Shown: positions 1 to 12,500 of the stretch, in pieces | How the letters are laid out: the number at the start of each line of letters is the position of its first letter | Numbering within the stretch: the first letter of the stretch is position 1 | Source of the DNA: Sabethes cyaneus | Lineage: Eukaryota > Arthropoda > Insecta > Diptera > Culicidae | Assembly (NCBI RefSeq): GCF_943734655.1 | Contig: NC_071355.1 | Location: 28,272,464-28,336,463 of the forward strand | Length of the DNA stretch: 64,000 bases | Direction of reading: 5' to 3' | Translations under genes and position numbers: made by a program | The notes under the pieces: model-generated | The model's input: only the letters and a program-made list of their open reading frames with translations | Database searches by the model: none | What the model was told of the DNA's origin: nothing

Positions 1-3000
1 TCGTCCCCATTATTCCTAGTCGCCTGCCGTGCTTGTTGCCCATCCATACACAGCTTCTCCGTTCCGACCGTCTGCGTCTCTATCCGCGCTTACATTTTTC
101 CTAATGGCGGATATTGGCTACACTAATACATCCTCAGTTTCACTCGTTTTGCGAGGAGGAAAAGTACAAAAGGCAGGAAGGAGTCGATGCGGTCCGGCCA
201 TAAAAACAGAGTCAAAGCGGCAATTGCGCATCCAAGCATGCCCTGCCCGTCCCTGCTCTATGCGGCCGGGTGGGGCGGCTGTGAACAATCACAGTGCTAC
301 TGCTGCTATGAAGCCTGCCCGGTTTTTTGGGTTCCACGGTGGCAGGCAGCTGAAATTGGATGGGATGATGGGAAAATAATGCACAACCCCTCCAAACTGC
401 GCGGTTCTACGATTGCCATTGTTTCCCATTCCAGCCAGCGTTCGTATCTCGAAGAATTCGCTGATTCGTCCCGCGACCAGTGCCTGCGCAGTAGACGTAA
501 AATAACTGGGGTGAATTGAATGAGGGTAAAGTAAAGCGATGGTTTTCGTCAGAATCATGCTACAAAATTTCCGAGACGTAGAAGGATGAGAAATCACAAT
601 CCAATCGCAATAAGAAAACCGATCCTATAGGAAACTCTTTCCACGTTGGCCAAATAGCCACATCCCTTAGAGAGGTTCATCTTGAAAAAATCCGCACACA
701 CACGCACACACACACAACTGTGCGCACAGCCTGGCAGGCAGGCAGGCAGCTAGTAAAAAATCGCCATATTTATTTTTCCGCTTCCTTGCCTCCTGGTGCT
801 ATTCCCCGCCCCTCGCTGACTAGTTTCATCCTATACCGTACCGTCCTGTCGATACGCCGAGTTGGTTTCGTCTCCGGTGGATGCCATTTTTGCCTGTTGC
901 CTCTCATCCTCGGCGGAGCGCTCTTGTTAGCACCGCACGGCACACAGTGCGAGTCTGTTTTGTGTGCCAGCCTGGCAAAGAGATGCCGTTGTACTGGAGC
1001 GAGAATACCAACCAGTCAGTATCATCATAAAACCTCCTCTCTAATGCTAGACACAGCCCTCCCCCTCCTGGCCACCCCAAACCCCTGCTCAAGTATCGTC
1101 CAATAAACAGCATACAGGCAGCGAAACACGAAGCCCCACCCGCTTGCGCCGTTCATACCCCCCGTCTTCGTTGTCTATATAGGATTCTATCACCAAAGGC
1201 AAGTGTGGAAACGGAGGAGCAACGGTTCACGAGAGGACAAAAACGAGCGCACAGAAACGATAAAAATGTGGAAAATAACATTCTATCCTATCTCTCGCCA
1301 CGGTTGCTGCTGCTGATGCTGCTGCTGCTCCCCGGATGACTGTGTACAATAGGATCGAGAGACAGGGGGCCCCGAATGGAGACGCGAAGCCGCTGCTGTA
1401 TTTGTCGAACAGATAAACGAAAAAGGGATGGCCCCACCCGAATGATTGGAAGCTTCGCCGCCATTGTGCGTCTTACTTTTGAACGAACTTATTACGTAAT
1501 GTAATCCCTGGAGCAACCCTGACTGCCAGGGTTGCTAGAACATTCAAGCATATGGAAAAGATTTGTGGCAAACGGAATGATTTCGCATGCTGTCAGTTTC
1601 CGCTAACAAACAACCGACTGTTGAGTTGGCTGGCTGTGTGTCGTTACCATCGCTTACATAAAAATCCTATTGTTATAGAAATAAGCGAGGAAGAATGCTT
1701 CATCATTCCTATGCACAAGTGGAGGCCCATGGGAAGTTAGCTTGCGCCGACAGCTCCGCACGCCACCAACGACCAACCAACCAACCGTCCACCGGAGGTG
1801 CAGCACGAAAAGGGGGTCGTGGGGAACAAAACAAACACCGGACCCAAAAGCTAACTGTTGCGCTTTTTACGAGTTTTTCATTTCGTTGCACGCCTGGTAT
1901 GTAGGTGCAGGCAGACCCTTGCCACCGCGTTCCGGGCCCGTACCCCCCACACCTACAGCGGCACTTTCGACCTACTCGCTTCGTCGTCTATTTTTGATTC
2001 ACTGGAAGAGGCAGCCTATAATTACCTCCGCTGACAATGTGTTGGTTGTTCTATGAACCCTTTGAAGCACGCACACATCGGAACATGTCACGCTACCTAG
2101 TGTGACACATTACGACTACGCACTCTTCTAGCGCGATTGTTCGAATTTAATAGAAGGACTGGGTGTGGCGTCACATCGCAGCACACGGCAGTGCCGCCGC
2201 TTTCGATGGACCAACAACAGCCCCAAGCCAGGCCAGCACAATCCAAATGTCATTTAATGGTCCTTGGCGGCATCCAGTTTCTGCCACTCCTCAACTCAGG
2301 ATTTTGATTTCACTAAAAATGCAAACATCTATTTTTCTTATCATAAACTTCAAACTAGTCCACTAGTTTAGGCTAGGGCATACCATCCAACTTGGAGATT
2401 AGTTTTAGTTTATGTCAGTCTTACGCCTATCGTTAAAATCGCATTTTGACGAGGCCTCCAAAGGCCTCGGTGCACCACCAAAATGATTACCGCAACGGAG
2501 TTAATCGCGAGAGAAGCGCAAAAAGGCGTACCAACCAAGGAGGAAGAGGTTGTATTTCGTTCACATAAAAAAAAGAAGCAAGGAAAAAATCATGAGAAAA
2601 TAATAATCTCATTTCGTGTTGTTTCTTGTTGTGTTTCCCAGAGCTGCTCCGTTGTTGGCTTCCTCGGTGGTAGCTTCAAAACCTTTCCCCATGTTTTATT
2701 CTCCTCTTCATCCCGTCCCCTAGCTCCTCCTCCTGCTCCGCTTCCAGGGGAGTTTTGCACCGTTTCCATCCTTTCCACACCGAAGAAGCTATTTAGAGCT
2801 GACTTTGGGAATTAGGAAGCAAATGTTGCCTAACTGTGCTCTGTGCTGGGAAGTGTGGTTCCGTGCTCTGCGGTATGCATGGAAAATTTGATCCAAATGA
2901 GATGGCTGCTACTGCAGAGCAGCAGCAGCTGATGGGAAAGGCACATTGCCTTTCCTATTTTCTATCATCGTACTTGAGAGGTGTGTATGTACTCGCGCAA

Positions 3001-3440
3001 CAATCATCGCGTACGAGTAGAGTACATTACATTTGTGGTTTCAAATTGTCAAACGCAGGGAATCCTTATCGCTTTGAGCTTGGGAGTTCGCTGGCCACAG
3101 CCAAAAACCGCAGTCAGTCAGTGTGTCCTTCAGTTTTGGTTTCTACCACAAACATAATGAAAAACAAGGCAGGAATCGTTTCTGCGTAATTTTTACTCAC
3201 TACATTTGTATATTTGGTTACCACTATCATTTTGCTATTTTAATCCAAGTCTCAAACTCGAATGCAATATTAGGAAATGGTTTTTGGTTATGATTAGCCG
3301 TTGCAGTCTCCTGGCCGAAATTAAAATTGCTACTTGAGAAACGATGCCCAGTTTATTTATATAAATTTTTGACAACAAAATAATGTAATCTTTAGTTCAG
3401 AATGTACAATTCCGAAGATGCTTTAACTTTAAGATGCGAA
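1..3440. other. Gene-free stretch, moderately GC-rich
   Basis: I see no recognisable coding domain, tRNA or transposon end on either strand. The longest open frames are about 60-130 codons and have low-complexity composition without conserved motifs. Short simple repeats occur: a CA run at 694-716 and a CTG/CAG run at 1305-1330, which gives a Q/H-rich reading on the minus strand. The stretch is less AT-rich than the repeat-filled DNA after 3.4 kb, so it could be intronic or upstream sequence of a host gene outside the window. No exon could be supported. Confidence 0.5.
694..716. repeat. Short CA microsatellite
   Basis: A run of CA dinucleotides with one CG interruption, about 22 bases. It is much shorter than the TG arrays near 31.2 and 34.1 kb. 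Confidence 0.8.
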
Positions 3441-4459
3441 GATATTTAACAATTTTACCTTTGCGCGTTTGTCTTGCCTAGCTAACAAACAGATGCAAAA
3501 TATCGAGGAGTCTGGGTCAGGAACAAATGAAGTTGAACCAGACGCTCATGAAATAGCCAAGGCCATTTTTACTGATTCTAAGATAGAATGGCCAATTGAA
3601 TCCTTCGAACCGTTCAAATCACCTGATACTGAAGGGATATTACCAGTAATGCTGTAAAAGAGCTAGCCGTTAACTATCTCATTATAAAAAGAAATTTTCG
3701 GGGGCCAGTTTTATATTAAATCAAACCCACCGCTTGGAGAGACACATGGGTAATATTCCTACCGAAAGTTGGCAAGCGTGACAGAAGGCTATGGAAAAAT
3801 TGTCAACTACTATATTAAAGCAATATATTTAAAGAAACCTCCATTGAATAATGTTCAATTCGTATTTCAGAGCAATAAATTTACAGTAGATGCATTAAAT
3901 ATGTTAGTTGGCAAATTAGAGAATTCTATTGATACAATAGGTTGGTTCCCTCCTTGATATAGAGGGTACTTTCGACAACGCTTCTCATAGATCAATGCAA
4001 GAAGCTATAAGAAAACATGAAATTGACATCTATACAACAAACTGGATAAAGGCAATGCTGGTAACTCGCGGAATTACTTACTCGCTTGGGAATACAACTC
4101 AATCGATGAAAACAACAAAAAGCTGCTAGGTAGGTCATAGGAGTTTAATTCTTCACTAGATTGAATAAAAAAAACAAAAGGCTGTCCTCAAGGAAGAGTT
4201 CTTTCCCTTGTATTGAGGCCACTAGTTGTGGACGAATTACTAAAACATTAACTGAAAAACCTTTTGAGAATATATAATGCAGTATAGAATGCAGTCAGCA
4301 TTGAATCACACACTGGCGTGATGTAAAAGAAAGAACCTGAACGTAATCCTTCAAAGATAATTATAATTTCGTTCACTCATAAGAGGAAGTATACTATATA
4401 GGGGCTCTTGCTGGATGGAATCGAAACTTAATTATTCGCTGAAGTCAAATGTTTAGGCG

Positions 4460-5174
4460 ACAAGCAAAGCAAAGCCTACTGCCCATGCATGCATAGTCGA
4501 CGTAACGACCAGCACCATGATTGTTGAGAACACGCATTTTTGTAGTGAAAAACGTTTAAAGCCATATAATCTTTGCTATAAACTTTTTCAATCGAATAAT
4601 CTGTCAATTTAGTAAAATTTATTAATCAAAACAGGGCTGATGGGGTTTTATGATTCATTCCTCATTTATTGTTTGAAAAATGCGAACGCCAGTTTATGCG
4701 AATAAACAGACAGTTTTTTTGAACGATTATTCACATAACTTGGCGTAAAGCTATAAAAACAAATAGGTTACTATGCTGATTGATTATGCGGGGAATTACG
4801 TCAACCATTAGCATTACGTGAAACCAATAGCAGAGTAGCTCAATTTTCCTAAATTTGTCGAATATTTTCCAACAAACATATGTTGTTTGAGTATTGGGCA
4901 TGTGAACAACATAGTTAAGAGCGCGTAGGACCGAAAAAGTACATTTCGGTTTTTACGTCAACTATGCATCCATGGGCAGCCTATTGCTGCATTCCGTTAT
5001 CGAAACTTGACCTCCTGTTTTTATACGACAGACTTCGCAGCCAGCTGTTAGAGTACAGGACAATTGCAGGGCCAGTTGCTACGATCCTATTGATTCTAAC
5101 CTCTCCCAGCCGAGATTCGAACATTCGACAACTGGCTTATTAAGCCAGCATCATACTTCGAGGCCAACTGGGAG
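4460..5174 (-). mobile_element. tRNA-derived SINE, copy 1, split by a MITE
   Basis: The element reads on the minus strand: its tRNA-like head lies at 5090-5174 and its AGGCTTTGC-type tail at 4460-4477. It interrupts the reverse transcriptase relic exactly between ...KCLG and LGVIID.... The flanks TTTAGGCG (about 4453) and CTTGGCG (about 5178) look like a diverged target-site duplication. The body shares long near-identical stretches with the copies at 6226 and 7834. A 501-bp MITE sits inside its tail-proximal part, so the SINE is older than that MITE and younger than the retrotransposon. Confidence 0.8.
4479..4979. mobile_element. 501-bp MITE nested in the SINE
   Basis: The ends are inverted repeats of about 27 bp with two mismatches: CTGCCCATGCATGCATAGT at the left, and its near complement ending ATCCATGGGCAG at the right. 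Both sides carry CCTA (4475-4478 and 4980-4983), a likely 4-bp target-site duplication. Joining the flanks restores the SINE sequence seen uninterrupted at 6240 (AAAGCCTA followed by a TGCT..TTCCG stretch). There is no coding capacity. The transposase family is not identified; the 4-bp duplication could also be read as CTA (3 bp). Confidence 0.8.
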
Positions 5175-6225
5175 GACTTGGCGTCATAATAGATAAAAAG
5201 CTAGCCTGGATCGGCTATAAATAAAGCTCAGACCTAACATGGTCTATTAGGTTTACTTAACAATAGTGAAGCCGAGGATAATTTATGCCTTGCTTATTTG
5301 GTGGCCTATAACAAGAGAGACATCAACCCAAAAAAAGCTAAACAAATTGCAAAGACTTTCCTGTCTGTGGTTCAATAACAAAAGCCATGCGAATCAATAA
5401 AAGCATTGGAGGCAACGCTGTACCTCCTTCTTCTCCATCAAGTGATACAGTTAGAAGCAAAGAAAACTGCATTGCGATTGAACCGCAACAAATCCTTACT
5501 GGAGGGGAACTTAACAGGACATCTTTCGATCTTGAAAGAAGTTCGTATACATAGAATAACTACCGGAGTAGACGATTGGATGAGACAACTACGCCAAACT
5601 TCGGAATTCCCTATGAAATCATCGTGACCGACGCAACGGCTCAAAAATGAACCGTTGTACTGGAGTCGGTATTACTGGTGGACCAGGAATAACCAGAGCA
5701 ATAGCTATGGAACACTGGCCGACAGTGTTTCAAGCGGAAATATATGCGATTTTAGAAAGCTCATGCATTTGTCTGCATAGAAAATATAGGCATACAAATA
5801 TTTGCAATTTCTCAGATAGGCAGGCAGCAGTGAACGTTCTAAGTTTACCTGTATGTCGTTCCAAATTAGTATGGGAATGTGACTGTTCTCTTCGAAAGCT
5901 GGAATGAACCAAATAAATTTGTACTGGATTTCAGGACACAGCGGAGTATAAGGAAACGAGATGAGCATGCTCAGTGAAGAAACATACCGTTTCTGCGGAA
6001 ACGACAAGTGAAACCTCAGCACATCTACTATGCCAGTGCGGTACGGTAAAGTAATGCAAATTAAGGGTCCTCGGTAAAGGAACATAAAGGTAAAGGAGTC
6101 TTTGGATATTTAGACTGAAAGTCCAAATAAGGTAATTAACTTCATAAGGAGTGCTGTGCCTATTTGGGATAATTGTGCATACTGAGTACTGACAACCACT
6201 CGAATCACTGAAGGTATGTTAAACA

Positions 6226-6451
6226 GTGCAAAGCAAAGCAAAGCCTAGGTGCTATATTCCGTTATCGAAACTTGACCTTCTGTTTTTATACGACAGACTT
6301 CGCAGCCAGCTGTTAGAGTGCAGGACAATTGTAGGGTCAGTTGCTACGATCCTATTGACTCTAACAGCCTCTCCCAGTTGAGATTTGAACATACGACGAC
6401 TTAAGCCAGTCACTTAGACCAGCGTCATACCTCGAAGCCAACTATGAGGCT
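6226..6451 (-). mobile_element. tRNA-derived SINE, copy 2
   Basis: This is a minus-strand copy of the same SINE as at 4460 and 7834. It is flanked by an exact 9-bp direct repeat, TGTTAAACA (6217-6225 and 6452-6460), the product of LINE-type target-primed insertion. The tail, seen in complement, is AAAGCAAAGCAAAGCCT. The body carries the ACAGACTTCGCAGCCAGC motif, and the tRNA-like head has a box-B-like GATTTGAAC in complement. It lies just past the end of the retrotransposon relic. Confidence 0.88.
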
Positions 6452-6460
6452 TGTTAAACA

Positions 6461-7819
6461 TAGATGTACATAGATTAAATGATGGTCGCAGTGGTCTCGT
6501 CACCTGTAAACAAAAAATGATTTGCTAAAGTATCTGTCGATGCACTAAACGCATCACACTTCATTTCAACACTCCATGAGACGACGGATATTATTTTTAT
6601 GTTAAAACTAGTTGACTGCCCGATTTTGTTACGGGTCACCTCCTTTTTTGTCTTCTAACTACTTGTAGCTTCGTTCCGGAAATTCTTATAGTCCAAGAAA
6701 CAGTGCCCTTTCCGTATGGATGCCTCTCCCCTCCTTATTGGCCGCCCTCTTTAATCCCCCCGACCACTTTCACATCTGTTTTCTCTTCGGAATTCTCTAT
6801 AATGAAAGAGAAAAGAGCATGTTTTCCTTACTTAGATGTCCTCCTTTATCAATGGCCGCCGCACCCCATGGGCTCCCATGGATTCCCTGATATCAAGTGT
6901 AGCATGTATGTGAAGTTCGTTTAAGAATTGTCTACGCTTTCCAGTGTTGTGGCGATTCGTAAAACCATACAATTTTATATATTATATGAGTGGATTATCA
7001 ACGAGCTTTTAAAACTTTCAAGCAGGCATACAAGGAAAACTTCACCATTGAGGTTTTCCACATTGCGTTTAGATTTATTTTCTAATGTCGTGGAAACTAT
7101 TTTTAGGTTGCGATCGAAATATTTACGTAGTAAAAAACAATCAAAAATAGTTTATCTAGGGTATGTTGCTGCCTCGTCGTAATTGCCTATTCCTGTCCTA
7201 TCCAACACAAATTATTGAAAATATCTGCGATTTTTACGACACACAATGCAAAATTAGTTATTCCCTAATATTTTAGTTGACTATTTTGACTATCATACGC
7301 GATCAAACAAAGTGAGCTGAGTTCTATTTAAATACTATTTTTAATTAAAGAATTCCTAGCAGCCAAATTTCCTACTTTTTTTCGTGTGACGAAGAATCGA
7401 CTAATCGTTTCAATTTCCGGCATTCATAAAATGAAAACAACTCACGCAACGCATTGTCGTTATTTTGCAACCGGGAAAAATTGCATGACCTGCAGAATAA
7501 CACAATGCCGTCCTACACAAATACATGCACGCTAGCTTCGTACACATTATTGTAATTTTTACTTCGGACGATGAAAAATTTTGATGGACGGATTTTAAAA
7601 CGGTACGACGAATTTAAGAAATAAAGTCAGTTTCGTAATTTCAATAAAATGCTTTATTAATCGCTTTCTAGTGAATTAAAAGTGCACGGATCAGAATGTA
7701 AACGTGTTTGAGTCAAATCAGCACAAAAACTTTTTGGGTATTCATTAAATCCACCTGAGAAATGATGAAAATTAGAGTGGCTTTCCTTACTACGACGGGA
7801 ATTCGAATTAAACCCTACA
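6461..7819. other. AT-rich gene-free stretch
   Basis: Nothing recognisable is present on either strand. Open frames of 70-85 codons (for example 6703-6924 and 6928-7182) carry no known motif. Confidence 0.5.
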
Positions 7820-7833
7820 TAGAATGTGAAAAT

Positions 7834-8039
7834 GCCTCCCAGTTGGCCTCGAGGTAAGACGCTGATCTAATAAGCCAGTCGTCGTATGTTCGAATCTCGG
7901 CTGGGAGAGGCTGTTAGAGTCAATAGGATCGTAGCACTGACCCCGCACTGTCCTGTATTCTAACAGCTGGTTGCGAAGTCTGTCGTATAAAAAACAGAAG
8001 ATCAAATTTCGATAACGGAATTAGCACCCAGGCTTTTTT
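7834..8039 (+). mobile_element. tRNA-derived SINE, copy 3 (best preserved)
   Basis: A complete plus-strand copy flanked by an exact 14-bp target-site duplication, TAGAATGTGAAAAT (7820-7833 and 8040-8053). The head folds like a tRNA: CTCCCAG near 7836 pairs fully with CTGGGAG near 7902, a 7-bp acceptor-like stem. An A-box-like TTGGCCTCGAGG and a B box GTTCGAATC are in place, and the anticodon-like loop reads CTAATAA. A tRNA-unrelated body follows (GTTAGAGTCAATAGGATCG, then CTGTCGTATAAAAAACAG) with a short T-rich tail after CCCAGGC. Transcription would be by RNA polymerase III from the internal promoter. The loop suggests an AAU (Ile-type) ancestor, which is an inference. Confidence 0.9.
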
Positions 8040-8053
8040 TAGAATGTGAAAAT

Positions 8054-9560
8054 ACACTCGAATCACTTTACGCGAATTTCGGCATTTACGCGAATCTGAT
8101 TTACGTGGGACTTCGCTTAAAACACTAAAAACGTATGGTTGGCATAAGACCACATTATGCAGGTTTTAAGGATAAAACTTTGACTATTAAAGCTTTTTTC
8201 ACAACTTAGACCCGTATACAATGAATATAGCGTAATAAAACGAAAGCAAGTAGTATGAAAATAACATTGTAGTCTTCGAAAACATTCAAAACTATTATCT
8301 ATTGTTCATTCGTAACATAAAACCATGAGTTTTCGTGTCCTATAGAATACATATGCTTAAAGTAGTTAGAATTTAATCATTTTTTTTGGCAGATGAGCAA
8401 TTTTAGACTGCCCAAAACGAATGCACCCAACAAGAAAAAAATGTATTAATATTTATCGATTATTTAACTTCGTTATCGACAAAAATTAATGTAAGAAAAC
8501 CACCATTTTTTATTATTTTTTCAGAACAAAAAGACCCTTTTTGTTTTCCTAGCTGCTTTTAATTGACGAAGAGAATTTGCTGATCAGTCGGAGTAAATAT
8601 GTGAAATGTGAAGCTGGGATTCAAGTTATTTCTACCTTTTTGTGTAACTTGGATAGCTCTTGCACATGACTTAAAGAGTAAGAACATCCGCTGGAACTTG
8701 AAAAATTGTTTCACGAAGAAGTGTGGGTTCCGAAATATTTTCTCTGCTGTAATTGGTGCAAGTACATGTACAGACATTTGCAGATATAATTCCTTTAAGA
8801 ACTCGAAATAAAGTATGGATCATGATTACGTATGACGAATGGTGTCCGTCATAATGCTTTTGCTAAAGATAAAATCGGAGAATGACAAATCAAATTCGAA
8901 ATCTAGCTTATGCTCAATTTTGTCCGTCCCATTTCACAAGCAGCCTGTACAAAAAATCTGAATAATCTGAATAAAACAATGATGGCAATAATAAAGTAAC
9001 CAACCATGTTCAATTTTATCGTCTGCAGTTGGCAAGTTGAAAAATCGAGAAGAAAATGACTTCAAAGCTTTGAACTGAATTTTCAAAAGCGAGAAAAACC
9101 AATTCACTTTTCATCGTCAGTCACATTGAGCATTTGAAAATATATTTTACAGCTAAAAACCGGCCATTATTCGGCAGTGCTTAGACTATAACTCAGAAAT
9201 TACATTAAAAAATGAAATTTTCACCATTCACAGATTCAAAATTGATGAGCAAGAAAATTATATTTTGAAAATTTTCCATAAGGTAGAACATAGTTTTCTC
9301 GATATTTCTTCGAAGTTTTCCCCTACGGTGTAAAAATTTGATAACTTTTTCCAGATAAATATTCTTCAGGATTGCTGAGCAAATTTGCGTGCATCTTCTT
9401 AAAAAAATATATGAGCGATGTCCGAGAAAATCAGCAAAAATTTTCTGAGAAAAAGGACGCCTCAAATTTGAAATTACCAAATGTCCATAACAGTCATTTC
9501 TTAGTGTATCCTTAAGACTTACGTCAACAGACGTAGTCTCTTTCGAACTCATCTATTCCA
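8054..9560. other. AT-rich gene-free stretch
   Basis: No coding motif was seen. At 8060-8110 the word TTTACGCG recurs, as it does at 39.1-39.26 kb, which suggests a degenerate shared repeat. Overlapping sense and antisense open frames at 8559-8811 and the frame at 9205-9552 have random-looking AT-driven composition. Confidence 0.5.
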
Positions 9561-12500
9561 ACCCAATGTAATAAATTGCAACAACTGGAATCCTCCGTTA
9601 GTTTTTGCACCCTTAATTGGATATCCTTTTGTTACGCTACTCTGCTTTTGTGCACACTTGATAGGTTTCCAACTCACGTTGCAGGAAAAAACACGACACT
9701 GTGATCCTGTGGTATTGTCCTTTTACTGTCCTTGGTACAATAGGGCAGGCGACAGCAGCGAAGTTAGCTTTTTACACGAGCACACCGAAATTATTCCACT
9801 ACTGCATCGTGTCGTGTCGTCTTCGTCGTCATTTCGCACAGACTGGGCAAACAATATCCACTTTAAAACATTTATAGCTATATTTTTGAAACATCCGCAC
9901 ACGATGTCTGTCTTCGCAACGTTTCACACTTGCGGACTTGGCTCGGCTCCCTTCGTCCTTCGACCTGTAACTAGTTTCCTATCAGCCAGCAGTCGCCCCC
10001 CCCCCTCATCGTATTGACTTCGACAGCAAAAATTCTGTGCAGGAATTTCGAAACACTTTTAAATGCCTGTCCCTAATACAACTAGCAATGGGTTGGTAAT
10101 ACGATTCGGCAGGATTTTGAATCCGTTCGATACGCAAAAAGCAAGCACCAACACTCCTCAGCGGCAGCTAGCCGTCCCACACTATGAAACTCGACTCGAG
10201 AGATCGAACGGCTTCCCACATCAAAAACCAAAACAAATCATGAGTTTATACGACTGGGTAGAGCAACACATCGCGTGCTAGTGCTAGTGAAGCGCAAAGC
10301 TCTTGTGTGCAGAGAGCAAGAAGCCGGTCCGCGCGTTTCGCTCTTTCCGTCCATTATTGCGGGGTTTGGGGAGTTCCATTCAAGCCGCCCGCAGTATATG
10401 TAATAAGATGGAAAGCGAGAGCACTGGAAGGCGACGTTCTTGAAGGTTACGTCAGCAGTAGTAGCATACACCGTTGAGTGCTCTCTCTCACTCTGTCTCT
10501 CCTAACTAACCTCGCAACAAACTGGCTCAGCTCAACCGAACGAGGTTTCCGAAGAACTGTAAACTGCTCCTGGAATTGCCACGACGTAGCTCTAGCTTGC
10601 TAGCTAGCTAGCTGGCAGCGAACGAGCGAGCGAGGATTCTTTCATAATCGCCCAATCACGACGACCCTCGGCAAATATTGAAGAAGCAGTAAATCGTGCG
10701 GTATTTGGTGACCGAATTTCTACCGACACTACGCGGAATTAGCCAGTGTGCTAATTGACATTTAGTATTGGTCGTGTTTTTCAACGGAGTGAGCACTTTT
10801 TAAAGGACTTAAAACTTTGTCAAAATATCCGTTCGGTTCATGGGACTTAATGCAGTGGAACGGTCTGGTTTCAGACCGACAAACCAACCTGCAGCTGGTA
10901 ACGGTGCCACAAATGACACAATTCCAGTCTACTAAACTAACGATGGGTAATCTGAAATTCTTCCAAACTTTCAATGGTCAATCAACAACGGGTATCTAAC
11001 TTTGAACAACTGGCTCATTAGCCTCGATACCATAAATCAAAATTAGAACACTGTGCACTACTGTGGCCGTTCGGCTGTAGCCCGAAAAAGGAGACCGCAT
11101 TTTACCGACCAACAGAGACACTGCACTGCTCGGTGAGCCCATGGCTGTGAACACAAAACGGAGCTATGATGGCATAAAAACTCTACTTGCTCAATCAGCC
11201 GTTCATCAGACAGTCGAGTCGGCGCTCCGGCAGTTGTCTGCGTTGTAAATTGGCTTAACTTCGTCAATTATACAGTTAGATTAATTTGATTTTTCACATT
11301 CAATCTGTTATTATTATTATTATTGTTATTACAGCACTTGGCCGCGCCTACTGTTTTCTTGACTCGCGCTTTCCACGGTGCACTGCGAAGTTACAAAACT
11401 CCTTTTTATCATAAACTGACCCTGCGATCCTTCTGTGACCGGGCAGCGGAGCAATTCTCGAAAATCGCATCAAATAACGATAATTGCTGAAAGATCTGTT
11501 TTGTTTCCTACAGCGACGGAGGCGCACCGACGAAACGACGGGGTGGACTAGACCATGGTTGGTGACGAAATCAGTGAAGCAGAAAATAGACAGTGTGGCG
11601 AAAACGGTGCACACTAAAATAGAGAAAAATGGAAAAGGAGTACGAGGTAGAAGGAAAAATACACCGATGGAGGTCAATCACCGCTCAAGCTCTCTCTGGC
11701 TGGGCTGCCTGTAACTAGTTGGCCACAACCTTTTTCGAGAAGCCTGCTTCGAACCCACTCGGGGCAGGCCGGTCTAGGAGGAGAAACTAGACGTGGCTTG
11801 GCCTTTTTCTTTTTTCTTTAGCCACTTTTATTCGTGAGTCCGGTGGCAACCGGCGTTGGTTCGGCGCGTTAGCAAAGTGGCCTTTTCCAGCGTTAGTACA
11901 GGTTAGACCACAACGGGCAAGCCAAGCCAGGCGTACCAGGCGAAGCGCAAAAGGAGTCATAAAAAGGAAAATATCGACAGAAAGGAAAACGGAAAATGAT
12001 GGATACCACAGATATGGGCTCAGGTTTGCGCAGCAAGCAAGCAAGCAGGCAAGCAAGGGGAGGAGGGTGGCGTAGTAGTGGCTAAGTGGCAGAAGGAGGC
12101 GATAAAGCATGCAATTTTCTAGTTTTTCCTCCTTTCCTACCTTGTGGTTTAGGTTTTTTTTGCCTCATAGATGTATTTGTCTACAGGCAGAGTGCAGTGC
12201 GGTTTTCAAGTCATTAAACTTTCCGATTGGTTTTCGAACTAATTCGAAACCGATTAGTTTTCGATCAGCTGACCGAGGGTGAAATGTGACTCACTAATTT
12301 GCGCTGTTTACTGACTTTTACATTCACTTAGGTTCTTCTGTGTAGAATATTAAACCTAACTAAGAGTTGGTTTTTATCAAAATCAAAGTCTTATTAGAAG
12401 AGTGTAATACTCCAACAAAACCGCCTTTGTCAGCATTATTAAAATGGAACGAACAATCTAACAGGATTCTATTTAATGCCCAATTCACACCAAATTTGTT

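Larger units (their letters stand above)
3460..6185 (+). pseudogene. Decayed RNase H-bearing non-LTR retrotransposon (LOA/I-like)
   Basis: This is a 5'-truncated, frameshifted relic of a retrotransposon ORF2. The reverse transcriptase start is readable near 3600 (SFEPFKSPDTEGILPVML, where families usually have KSPGPDGI). The palm A box follows near 3960 (DIEGTFDNASH), then a QG box near 4185 (GCPQGRVLS). The catalytic Y/FADD box is missing, apparently deleted. Reading resumes after a nested insertion with LGVIIDKKLAW near 5178. A C-terminal RNase H-like section at 5647-5900 keeps the family pattern (VFQAEIYAI, then ICNFSDRQAAV). A tail resembling the end of such ORFs runs to about 6180. Many stops and frameshifts show it is long dead. 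A C-terminal RNase H points to the LOA/I group rather than Jockey proper; the exact clade is not settled. Confidence 0.75.

Noticed and set aside
1283..1516. Minus-strand frame ending in a Gln/His run
   Set aside because: The run is a CTG/CAG microsatellite; the rest has no motif.
7834..8039. A functional tRNA gene
   Set aside because: The head is followed by a conserved body, has a 14-bp target duplication and recurs in other copies, so it is a SINE; T and D arms are degraded.
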